A DNA stretch of 64,000 nt, taken from NCBI GenBank assembly GCA_965220645.1, contig OZ244836.1, positions 868,001-932,000 on the forward strand, read 5' to 3'. Shown one piece after another: positions 16,896-24,531 of the stretch. How positions within the stretch are numbered: position 1 is the first letter of the stretch; the number at the start of each line of letters is the position of its first letter. The notes beneath the pieces are model-generated. The model had not been told where the DNA came from and made no database searches. It saw nothing but the letters and a program-made list of their open reading frames with translations. Origin of the DNA: Aldehydirespirator sp965220645 (GTDB taxonomy: Bacteria; Actinomycetota; Acidimicrobiia; Acidimicrobiales; Aldehydirespiratoraceae). A program made the translations under genes and the position numbers.

Positions 16896-18389
16896 TCATT
16901 CCCGCTCTTGTTCGCTGCGCTCACGGGCCGCTCGGGCCACGGCCTCGCTTCGCGCTTCGCGTGACGACTCCACCGGGTGCCTCCTCCCGCTCGGCCTCTG
17001 AGCGCGAATCGTACTGTCCAGCGTGCCGTCCGATAGGTGGGTGACGATGCCGTCGCCGGGCGCCACGTCCTGCACTGAGCGCACCAGCTTCCCGTCGTGG
17101 CGGCGGGTCAGCGACCATCCCCGTCCCAGGATCAGGGCCGGGTCGAGGGCTCGCACCCGAGTAGCGACCGCGTCCAGACGTCGCTGGGCGTGGCGGATCT
17201 CGTGACGGCCCGACACTGACAGCCGGGCCGAGGCCCGGTCGAGGCGGCTGCCGGCCCGCCGCTCGGCGGTCGGCCCGGCCTGGGCCAGCCGGTAGGTGAT
17301 GGCGGCGACTCGACGCCCGGCCCGTGCGGTGGCATTCCCTCCGGTGTTTGCGAGGCGCTGGGCCGCCGCGTCGAGGTTTCGCTCGGCCCGCCCGATCGCG
17401 GCGGTCGTGCCCCGAGACGCGTCGGCCGCCACCCTGCTGGTGCGATGTTCGGCCGCGGCCAGGGCGCGGCGACCCCGCACGGCGATTGACCGGCCCGTGT
17501 CGTCGAGTCGCTCCAGCCAGTCCTCAACCCGCTGCACCACGGCCCGGGCTGCGGCCGTCGGAGTCGAGCAGGCGGTGTGGGCGGTGTCGTCGGCCACGCT
17601 GCGGTCGGTCTCGTGACCTATGCCGGTGAAGACCGGACGCTCGCACGAGGCGATGGCCCGGGCCACCAGTTCATGGTCGAAGGCGACCAGATCGGTGCGG
17701 CTGCCGCCCCCGCGGGCCAGCACCGCCACATCGACATCTGCGCCGGCGGCAGCAGCGATCGCGGCTGCTATGGCTTCGGGCGCGTCGGCACCCTGCACGG
17801 GAGTGTCCGTCTCGAAGACCTCGAAGGCGAGACCGCTGCTGGTCAGCACCCGAAACACGTCGGCGTGTGCGGCGCTGCCCACCGAAGTCACCAGCCCCAC
17901 CCGCAGTGGCACCGGCGCCAGGACCATCCCGGCGTTGCGGCGCAGGATCCCCTCCGCGGTGAGGACCTGCAGCAGCGCCTCGCGGTCGGCTGCGATCACC
18001 CCCAGCGTGTGGGCCGGGTCGATGGCGATCATCCGCAGCTGGAGCTGCCCCCGCCTCGGGTAGAAGTCGAGCATCCCCTGGATGCGCACCCGCAGCCCGT
18101 CGGCCATGCGGATGGCGTTGCCGTGACGCTTGATCGTCTGGTTGACCCGGTCCTTGTCGTCGCGGAACAGCACGACGCTGACCGAGGCCGTCGGCGGCGC
18201 GCCCGGCTCGGCGTGTTCGGAGCGCTCGACCAAGTCGAGGTACACGTGGCCACTACGGGCCCGGCTGATGCTCTCGATCTGCCCGGCCACCCAGACCCCG
18301 CTCGGGAAGGCCTCGTCCAGTGTCCAGCGCAGGACCTGGGCCAGCTCGCCCACCGACAGGGTCTGGTCCGCACTGATCAGGCCGGTCAT
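16896..18389 (-). CDS. xseA: Exodeoxyribonuclease VII large subunit
   Basis: A 497-residue XseA. An N-terminal OB fold (L-S-V-G-E-L-A-Q-V-L...G-V-W-V-A-G-Q-I-E-S) is followed by the catalytic domain (V-G-L-V-T-S, A-R-G-G-G-S, F-T-G-I-G-H-E-T-D, A-C-S-T-P-T-A-A-A) and an Arg/Ala-rich coiled region. ATG 18389 fits the family start. Longer frames to 18482 would add residues encoded by a dispersed 48-bp repeat. The C-terminal 25 or so residues are likewise encoded by another copy (16901-16948), so the native C-terminus has been extended by a repeat insertion. Confidence 0.92.
   Translation of the reverse strand: MTGLISADQTLSVGELAQVLRWTLDEAFPSGVWVAGQIESISRARSGHVYLDLVERSEHAEPGAPPTASVSVVLFRDDKDRVNQTIKRHGNAIRMADGLRVRIQGMLDFYPRRGQLQLRMIAIDPAHTLGVIAADREALLQVLTAEGILRRNAGMVLAPVPLRVGLVTSVGSAAHADVFRVLTSSGLAFEVFETDTPVQGADAPEAIAAAIAAAAGADVDVAVLARGGGSRTDLVAFDHELVARAIASCERPVFTGIGHETDRSVADDTAHTACSTPTAAARAVVQRVEDWLERLDDTGRSIAVRGRRALAAAEHRTSRVAADASRGTTAAIGRAERNLDAAAQRLANTGGNATARAGRRVAAITYRLAQAGPTAERRAGSRLDRASARLSVSGRHEIRHAQRRLDAVATRVRALDPALILGRGWSLTRRHDGKLVRSVQDVAPGDGIVTHLSDGTLDSTIRAQRPSGRRHPVESSREARSEAVARAARERSEQERE
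16901..16948 (-). repeat. 48-bp dispersed repeat, copy A (inside the 3' end of xseA)
   Basis: This 48-base copy differs from copy C (59198-59245) at two positions and from copy B (18443-18490) at three. On the minus strand it reads A-R-A-A-R-E-R-S-E-Q-E-R and forms the end of the XseA frame. A second short module, GCTCGGCCTCTG, lies about 40 bases to the right (16990-17001), as it does after copies B and C. It is probably one member of a family of small mobile or spreading repeats. Confidence 0.75.
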
Positions 18390-18442
18390 GGCATGGACCG
18401 AGCGCAACTTGGTGGGAGCCGGCCGCGTCGCGGGCTGTCGCT

Positions 18443-18490
18443 CCCGCTCCTGTTCGCTTCGCTCGCGGGCCGCTCGGGCCACGGCCTCGC
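18443..18490 (-). repeat. 48-bp dispersed repeat, copy B (upstream of xseA)
   Basis: A near-identical copy of the element at 16901 and 59198. It lies between the proposed xseA start (18389) and the end of the ABC exporter gene (18511). In the xseA frame it is open and would code A-R-A-A-R-E-R-S-E-Q-E-R if translation began at 18482, which explains the long open frame without making it the true N-terminus. The accompanying GCTCGGCCTCTG module is at 18531-18542, inside the exporter's 3' end. Confidence 0.75.
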
Positions 18491-18510
18491 TCGGTGTCTC
18501 TCGCAGTGCC

Positions 18511-20412
18511 TCATCCGCCGCTGCCTATCCGCTCGGCCTCTGGCTGCTCGGTGATCTCGGCCCGCAGCAGGCCCTCGTACAGCTCGGCGTACAGCCCACC
18601 GATGAGGCGCAGCTCGTCGTGGGTGCCCGATTCGGTGATCCGGCCCTCATCGAGCACCACGATCATGTCCGCGTCGACGATGGTGGACAGGCGGTGGGCC
18701 ACCACCAGCGAGGTACGGCCCTGAAGCGCCTCGGTCAGGGCTTCCTGGACCAGGGCCTCGTTCTCGGTGTCGAGATGCGAGGTGGCCTCGTCGAGGATGA
18801 CGATTGCCGGATCCTTGAGCAGCATCCGGGCGATGGCCAGCCGCTGCTTCTCGCCACCCGACAGCCGGTAGCCCCGCTCGCCGACCACCGTGTCATAGCG
18901 GTCGGGCAGGGCCGCGATCACGTCGTGGATGCGGGCCGCCCGGCAGGCCTCGATCAAGTGGCTGTCCGCGGCGTCGGGCCGGGCGTAGCGCAGGTTGGCG
19001 CCCACCGTCTCGTGGAACAGGTGCGGATCCTGGGTGACCGTCCCGATCGCGGTCCGCAGCGACGCCTGCGTCAAGAGGCGAACGTCGACGCCGTCGACCA
19101 GCACTGCTCCCGCGGTGACGTCGTACAGGCGGGGTACCAGCGACACCAGCGTCGTCTTGCCCGACCCTGACGGGCCTACCACCGCAACCGTCCGCCCCGG
19201 CGCGATGTCGAGATCGATGTCGGCCAGCACCTCGGCCGGTGCTGCGGTGCTCTCGGAGGCGGCGGCCACGCCCAGTGATTCGGGAGTGCCGTCTGCCGAC
19301 GGGTAGGCGAAGTGCACGCCCCGGAACTCGACGCGGCCCTCGGGCCTCTGCAGCCCACTGGCATCGGGATCGTCGGTGATCGGGTTGGGGGTGTCGAGCA
19401 CCTCGAACACGCGCTCGAAGCTCACGAACGCCGACATCACGTCCACCCTGGCGTTGGACAGGCTCGTCAGAGGCACGTAGATGCGCACCGTGTACAGGCC
19501 CAGCGCGATCAGCGTGCCCGGGGTCAGGGTGCCGTCGATGGCGAGATGGCCGCCCAGCCAGTAGACGATGGCCGTCCCCACCGCGCCCACCAGGGTCAGC
19601 GCGATGAGGAACACCCGCGAGTAGATGGCGCTCCGGACCCCGATGTCGCGCACCCGTCCGGCCCGTTGGGAGAAGTCGGCCGCCTCGTCGTCGTGGCGGC
19701 CGAACAGCTTCACCAGCAGCGCCCCGGCCACGTTGAACCGCTCGGTCATCGTGTTGTTCATCGAGGCGTTGAGGTTCATGCCCTCGCGGGTGATGGCCTG
19801 CAGGCCCCGGCCCACCCGCCGGGCCGGCAGCACGAACACCGGCAGGATCACCACCGCCAGCAGGGTGAGCCGCCACTCCAGCACGAACATGGCTATGAGC
19901 GTTCCGACAAGGGTGATGATGTTGGCCACCACCGTGCCGAGGGTGCCGGTGAAGGCCCGCTGGGCGCCGATCACGTCGTTGTTGAGCCGGCTCACCAGGG
20001 TGCCGGTCTGGGTGCGGGTGAAGAACGCCAGCGGCATGTGCTGCACATGGTCGAACAGCCGCAGTCGCAGGTCGAAGATGAGGCCCTCGCCGATGCCGGC
20101 GCTGAGCCTGCGCTCCACCAGCGACAGCAGCGCTTCGCCCGACGCCGCCGCGATCAGCACGATGAACAGCAGGTTCAGGTAGTCGCCGTCACCCTCGGCG
20201 ATGGCCGAGTCGAAGATCTCCCGGATCACCAGGGGAGGCAGCAGCCCCAGGAACGTGGAGGCGACGACGGTGGCCATGAAGGCGACGATCGAGGCACGGT
20301 AGGGACGGGCGAAGCCCCACACCCGGCGCCGGGTGTCGGCGGTGATCGTCTTGCCCTTCAGACCGGCGCGGTCCGCCGACATGGAGTGCATTACTCCCCA
20401 CGCGCTCATCAT
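18511..20412 (-). CDS. ABC exporter, fused permease and ATPase
   Basis: A 633-residue half-transporter of the MsbA/LmrA type. The N-terminal six-helix region (from R-V-W-G-F-A-R-P-Y-R-A-S-I-V to about residue 330) is followed by an ATPase domain with Walker A G-P-S-G-S-G-K-T-T, signature L-S-G-G-E-K-Q-R and Walker B A-I-V-I-L-D-E-A-T-S. It probably works as a homodimer exporting lipids or drugs. The start was placed at the ATG pair 20412/20409, because the open frame continues far upstream through antisense of the next gene. It is divergent from pncB-pncA, with 42 bases between. Confidence 0.9.
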   Translation of the reverse strand: MMSAWGVMHSMSADRAGLKGKTITADTRRRVWGFARPYRASIVAFMATVVASTFLGLLPPLVIREIFDSAIAEGDGDYLNLLFIVLIAAASGEALLSLVERRLSAGIGEGLIFDLRLRLFDHVQHMPLAFFTRTQTGTLVSRLNNDVIGAQRAFTGTLGTVVANIITLVGTLIAMFVLEWRLTLLAVVILPVFVLPARRVGRGLQAITREGMNLNASMNNTMTERFNVAGALLVKLFGRHDDEAADFSQRAGRVRDIGVRSAIYSRVFLIALTLVGAVGTAIVYWLGGHLAIDGTLTPGTLIALGLYTVRIYVPLTSLSNARVDVMSAFVSFERVFEVLDTPNPITDDPDASGLQRPEGRVEFRGVHFAYPSADGTPESLGVAAASESTAAPAEVLADIDLDIAPGRTVAVVGPSGSGKTTLVSLVPRLYDVTAGAVLVDGVDVRLLTQASLRTAIGTVTQDPHLFHETVGANLRYARPDAADSHLIEACRAARIHDVIAALPDRYDTVVGERGYRLSGGEKQRLAIARMLLKDPAIVILDEATSHLDTENEALVQEALTEALQGRTSLVVAHRLSTIVDADMIVVLDEGRITESGTHDELRLIGGLYAELYEGLLRAEITEQPEAERIGSGG

Positions 20413-20454
20413 CAAGCGGAGCCTACGGAGCGTGCCAGCGGTAGCGTTGAGCCC

Positions 20455-22437
20455 GTGGATCGCAGTGGCTCGGTGGCCCTGAAGACCGACCACTACGAGA
20501 TCACGATGGTGGCCTCGGCCCTTCAGTCCGGCATCGCCGAACGCCGGGCCGTCTTCGAGGCGTTCGCCCGGCGGCTGCCGGCGGGCCGGGCGTACGGGGT
20601 GATGGCCGGCGCCGACCGGATAGTCGATGCCATCGAGCGATTCCGCTTCGACACCGAGACCGTTGACCACCTCGTTGGTGCGGGCGTCGTGTCGGCCCCG
20701 GACGTGGTCGACTGGTTGCGCTCGTACCGCTTCAGCGGCGATGTGACCGGCTACCCCGACGGTGAGCTGTTCTTCCCGTACTCCCCGGTGCTGACCGTCG
20801 AGGGCGGTTTCGCCGAGTGCGTCGTCCTCGAGACGGTGGTGCTGTCGATCATCAACCACGACTGCCCGGTGGCGTCGGCTGCGGCCCGCGTACGAGACGT
20901 GGCCGACGGTCGCTTGCTCATCGAGGGGGGCAGCCGACGCACGGACCCGGACGCCGCGGTGGCCGCGGCCCGGGCCGCCCATATCGGCGGCTTCGACACC
21001 ACGTCCAACCTCGAGGCGGGCCGGCGCTACGGCATCCCCACCGGGGGCACCACCGCCCACGCCTTCGTGCTGGCCCACGCCGATGAGCACACCGCCTTCA
21101 GGGCTCAGCGCGACGCCCTCGGCATTGGCTCGACCTACCTGGTCGACACCTTCGACGTGCTGGAGGGCATTCGCCGGGCTGTGCAGGTGGTGGGGAGTGG
21201 CATCGGCGCGGTTCGCATCGACAGCGGCAACCTTCTGGCGGCCAGCATCCGGGCCCGGGCCTTGCTCGACTCGCTCGGCGCGGAGAACTGCCGCATCGTG
21301 GCTTCCGGGGATCTCGACGAGTTCCGTGTGGCCGAGTTGGAGGAAGCGGCCGCGCCGATCGACGCCTACCTCGTTGGCACAAGCCTGGTCACCGGATCGG
21401 GCCATCCCACCGCGTCGGTCGTGTACAAGTTGGTGGCCATCGCCGATGGCGCAGGCGCGCCCTTGCGGGCCGTGGGCAAGCTCTCGCCGGGCAAGACCAC
21501 CGTGGGCGGCCGCAAGCAGGTGCGTCGCACCGTCGATCCCGCCGGCTTCTGGAAGGCGGAGGTGCTGTCGCCGGCGGGCGGGGCAGGGCCGGCGGGCAGC
21601 CACGATCCCCAGGTAGCGCTGATGGCCGATGGTGAGAGGGTCTGGCAAGACGACCCCGCCGCCGCCCGCCGCCGCTGTGCGGAGCGACGTCAGGGCCTGC
21701 GGCCCGAGGATCGGGTTCCGCATCCCCGCCGCTCCCCGGCCATTCCCACCGAATGGGTGGGCATGGAGGCGCCTGCCGCGACAGAATCATCGAACGGAGA
21801 GGGAGGGCAGTCGACGCAGGCGGAGCATGCTCGGCAAGCCGATCAACGAGGAGATGGGATGCAGAAGGCGCTGATCATCGTGGACGTGCAGAACGACTTC
21901 TGCGAGGGCGGATCTCTGGCGGTGGAGGGCGGGCACTCGGTCGCCGCTTCCATCACCGACCTGGTCGGCCTCGACCGGGCCGGAGGCCGCTACGACTACG
22001 TGGTCGCGTCCAAGGACTGGCACATCGACCCGGGTGCGCACTTTGCTGCACCGGGCACGAACCCAGACTTTGTGACTTCGTGGCCGGCGCACTGCGCGGC
22101 CGGCACGCAGGGCGCCGCGTTCTCGCCCAAGCTGCAGGTCGCGCTGGACGAGGTCTTCCTCAAGGGCCAGTACAGCAATGGCTACAGCAGCTTCGACGGA
22201 GTCTCGGGATCCAGCGAGGATGTGGGCCTGCGAGACTGGCTCGCCGAGCGCGGCGTGGAGGCCGTCGATGTGGTCGGCATCGCCACCGACCACTGCGTGC
22301 GGGCCACCGCGCTGGACGCGACCGCGGCCGGCTTCGAGACTTCCGTGCTCGTCGAGCACTGCGCCGGAATCACCTCCGACACCTCGGAGGCGGCCTTGGA
22401 GGAGCTGGCGTCCGCGGGCGTGACGATCGTCAACTGA
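20455..22437 (+). CDS. Nicotinate phosphoribosyltransferase-nicotinamidase fusion
   Basis: A single 660-residue frame. Residues 1 to about 440 are a PncB-type nicotinate phosphoribosyltransferase (L-K-T-D-H-Y-E-I-T-M, E-G-G-S-R-R-T, V-R-I-D-S-G-N-L, G-T-S-L-V-T-G). A linker of about 35 residues follows. The rest is a nicotinamidase with its catalytic Asp (I-I-V-D-V-Q-N-D-F), metal site D-W-H...H, Lys (F-L-K-G) and Cys (A-T-D-H-C-V-R-A-T). Together they would convert nicotinamide to NaMN for NAD salvage. No stop separates the halves. An internal ATG at 21859 with a GAGGAG five bases ahead could also give free nicotinamidase. Confidence 0.88.
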   Translation: MDRSGSVALKTDHYEITMVASALQSGIAERRAVFEAFARRLPAGRAYGVMAGADRIVDAIERFRFDTETVDHLVGAGVVSAPDVVDWLRSYRFSGDVTGYPDGELFFPYSPVLTVEGGFAECVVLETVVLSIINHDCPVASAAARVRDVADGRLLIEGGSRRTDPDAAVAAARAAHIGGFDTTSNLEAGRRYGIPTGGTTAHAFVLAHADEHTAFRAQRDALGIGSTYLVDTFDVLEGIRRAVQVVGSGIGAVRIDSGNLLAASIRARALLDSLGAENCRIVASGDLDEFRVAELEEAAAPIDAYLVGTSLVTGSGHPTASVVYKLVAIADGAGAPLRAVGKLSPGKTTVGGRKQVRRTVDPAGFWKAEVLSPAGGAGPAGSHDPQVALMADGERVWQDDPAAARRRCAERRQGLRPEDRVPHPRRSPAIPTEWVGMEAPAATESSNGEGGQSTQAEHARQADQRGDGMQKALIIVDVQNDFCEGGSLAVEGGHSVAASITDLVGLDRAGGRYDYVVASKDWHIDPGAHFAAPGTNPDFVTSWPAHCAAGTQGAAFSPKLQVALDEVFLKGQYSNGYSSFDGVSGSSEDVGLRDWLAERGVEAVDVVGIATDHCVRATALDATAAGFETSVLVEHCAGITSDTSEAALEELASAGVTIVN

Positions 22438-22445
22438 CCCGCTTG

Positions 22446-22463
22446 CCCGGTCGGTTGACCGGG
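22446..22463. terminator. Hairpin between convergent genes
   Basis: CCCGGTC (22446-22452), loop GGTT, GACCGGG (22457-22463) form a seven-base perfect stem in the 30-base gap between the converging NAD-salvage fusion and the enolase-family gene. There is no clear T-run, so it may act as a bidirectional end-protecting or weak terminator structure. Confidence 0.5.
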
Positions 22464-22467
22464 ATGC

Positions 22468-23640
22468 TCAGGCGACGGCGGCGTCGAGCTGGTCGCGCGT
22501 GATGTCGATGCCGAAGCCGGGCGCGTCGCTGGGAACCAGCCAGCCGTCGCTGGGCAGGGACATTCCCGGAGTGGAGCGCCAGGCCCCCATCAGCGAGTCG
22601 CCGGGCCCGCAGCCCACGAACATCTCGGCCCATCGATTGCCGGGGAGCCCATGGCAGAGGTGCTGACCGTAGGAGTCGTTGCTGCCGCCATGCAGAGCCA
22701 ACTCGATGCCCGCCGCGGATGCAATGGCCGCGATCTTGAGAACCGCCGTGGCGCCTCCCACCCACTGAACGTCGGGCTGCATCACGTCGACGAGGCGCTG
22801 TTCGGCAACGTGGGCGAAGGTCCGGTCCGTGTACCAGCGCTCGCCGGCGGCCAGCATCTGCGAGGGCAGGCGCCGGCGGACGTCGGCGTAGCCGGGCCAG
22901 TCGCCGGGCTGGGCGTAGTCCTCGATCCACGTTAGGCGGTAGGGCTGCATTGCCGCGCCGAGCCGCACCGCGTACGACGCGTCGAGCACCGGCCAGCAGT
23001 CGAGCATGATGTCGGCGTCCGGACCCAGCTCCGAGCGGGCATCGGCCACTAGGCGCTCGACCTCTTCGATCCCGGCGGTGGCTGCTCCCGAGCCCACCGG
23101 ACAGGCCAGCTTGAAGGCGTCGAAGCCCCGGTCGCGCAGGTCGTCCAGGTCGTTGCCGGTGGCGTAGCAGCGGGTGCGGTCCCGGGCCGGGCCGCCGACG
23201 AGTTCGTACACGGGCACCCCCAGGATCTTGCCCTTGAGGTCCCACAGGGCTAGGTCCACCGCGCTCACCGCGAACGAGGCGAGCCCGGATGCGCCGAGAG
23301 CGCTGTCGGCGCTGCGGGCCATCATGTTCCACAGCTTCTCGGTGGCCAGGGCTGGCTCGCCGACCAGCATGGGCCCGAAGAAGTCCTGGATGATGGGCAC
23401 GACCGGGCCGGCCTGGCTGGTCATGCCCACGCCGAAGGTGCCGTCGGACGCAGTGGCGACGCATACCACCTCCCCCCATGGTGGCGAGAAGCGCTCGGCT
23501 TGGCCGACGAAGGCCCGGTCGTTCGACAGCGGGTGCATCAGCCCCCACGGGTCCCAAGATGCTTGGCTGACCTGTGGGCGCCCCAGCATCCCGGGGTGGC
23601 GCAGGGGCGCGGCCGCGACCTCAGCGATGGTCAGCGTCAT
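22468..23640 (-). CDS. Enolase-superfamily sugar-acid dehydratase (rhamnonate dehydratase-like)
   Basis: A 390-residue mandelate-racemase/muconate-lactonizing family protein. Metal ligands are visible as M-L-D-C-W-P, W-I-E-D and A-G-E-R-W; the general-base His is in A-L-H-G-G-S-N. The tract S-A-V-D-L-A-L-W-D-L-K-G-K and the L-D-C-W motif resemble L-rhamnonate dehydratase. The His of the S-G-E-H motif in that enzyme is replaced by Arg, so a different acid-sugar substrate is likely. It stands alone, convergent with the NAD salvage gene. Confidence 0.8.
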   Translation of the reverse strand: MTLTIAEVAAAPLRHPGMLGRPQVSQASWDPWGLMHPLSNDRAFVGQAERFSPPWGEVVCVATASDGTFGVGMTSQAGPVVPIIQDFFGPMLVGEPALATEKLWNMMARSADSALGASGLASFAVSAVDLALWDLKGKILGVPVYELVGGPARDRTRCYATGNDLDDLRDRGFDAFKLACPVGSGAATAGIEEVERLVADARSELGPDADIMLDCWPVLDASYAVRLGAAMQPYRLTWIEDYAQPGDWPGYADVRRRLPSQMLAAGERWYTDRTFAHVAEQRLVDVMQPDVQWVGGATAVLKIAAIASAAGIELALHGGSNDSYGQHLCHGLPGNRWAEMFVGCGPGDSLMGAWRSTPGMSLPSDGWLVPSDAPGFGIDITRDQLDAAVA

Positions 23641-23748
23641 CGCCGCAGCGTACGGGACGCAACACCGGCAGACCGGAGTCGCCGTGCCGGTTCTGTGTGA
23701 GGACCTTGGTCTATATGGCCAAGAAGCTCACACAGTACGGGAGGTCGG

Positions 23749-24411
23749 TCAGGTGCCGGGCTGCGGGACGATCCGCAGATAGGGGAGGGGGGCCTCCCAG
23801 CCGTCGGGGTACTTCTCGGCGGCGGCCTCGTTCGACACCGCCGGCACGATGATCACGTTCTCGCCGTGCTGCCAGTTGGCCGGTGTGGCCACCTGCTCCC
23901 GTGCGGTGAGCTGGACCGAGTCGAGCAAGCGCAGGATCTCGGCGAAGTTGCGGCCCGTGGTCATCGGGTAGGTGAGGGTGGCCTTGATCTTCTTGTCGGG
24001 ACCGATGATGAACACCGAGCGGGCGGTGGCGTTGTCGGCCGCGGTGCGTCCCTGGGACGTGTCGCCGGCGTCGGCCGGGAGCATGTCGTAGAGCTTCACG
24101 ACGTTGAGCCCGGGGTCGCCGATCAGCGGGTAGTTGACCGCGTTGCCGGTTGCCTTCTCGATGTCGGCGGACCAGCCCTGGTGGTCGCTCACGCCGTCGA
24201 CGCTGATGCCGATGATCTTGCAGTTGCGGTCCGCGAAGTCCGACTTCAGGCTCGCAACAGCACCGAGCTCGGTGGTACAGACCGGGGTGAAGTCCTTCGG
24301 GTGGGAGAACAGCAGCGCCCATCCGCCGCCGATCCACTCGTGGAAGTTGATCTCCCCCTCAGTGGTGTCGGCGGTGAAGTCGGGAGCCGTGTCGTTGATG
24401 CGCAGTCCCAT
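23749..24411 (-). CDS. 1-Cys peroxiredoxin (Prx6 family)
   Basis: A 220-residue AhpC/TSA protein. The peroxidatic motif P-K-D-F-T-P-V-C-T-T-E lies near residue 46, and the long C-terminal domain (V-A-T-P-A-N-W...A-P-L-P-Y-L-R) is typical of the Prx6/1-Cys branch. It reduces hydroperoxides in the cytoplasm. GGAGGT precedes the ATG closely. It is divergent from the ATP-grasp operon, with about 120 bases between that must hold both promoters. Confidence 0.92.
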   Translation of the reverse strand: MGLRINDTAPDFTADTTEGEINFHEWIGGGWALLFSHPKDFTPVCTTELGAVASLKSDFADRNCKIIGISVDGVSDHQGWSADIEKATGNAVNYPLIGDPGLNVVKLYDMLPADAGDTSQGRTAADNATARSVFIIGPDKKIKATLTYPMTTGRNFAEILRLLDSVQLTAREQVATPANWQHGENVIIVPAVSNEAAAEKYPDGWEAPLPYLRIVPQPGT

Positions 24412-24531
24412 TGGTTACCTCCGATGTTGGCGGACTATCCACAGGCTAGCCGAGCATGATGATTATTCCGACCGGATTAGTCAGGTATCGGTAGGGACCT
24501 GAGAGGTCACGGCCCTGTAGATTCCTGAGCC

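Noticed and set aside
16896..18482. xseA start at 18482
   Set aside because: The extra residues are encoded by the dispersed repeat; the family N-terminus fits ATG 18389.
19312..20454. Plus-strand extension upstream of pncB-pncA
   Set aside because: It is antisense to the ABC exporter and reads as a His/Gln-rich shadow frame.
20413..21723. Minus-strand frame extending the ABC exporter by over 400 residues
   Set aside because: The extension is antisense to the phosphoribosyltransferase gene, is Gly/Arg/His-rich and lacks domain features; the exporter starts at 20412.
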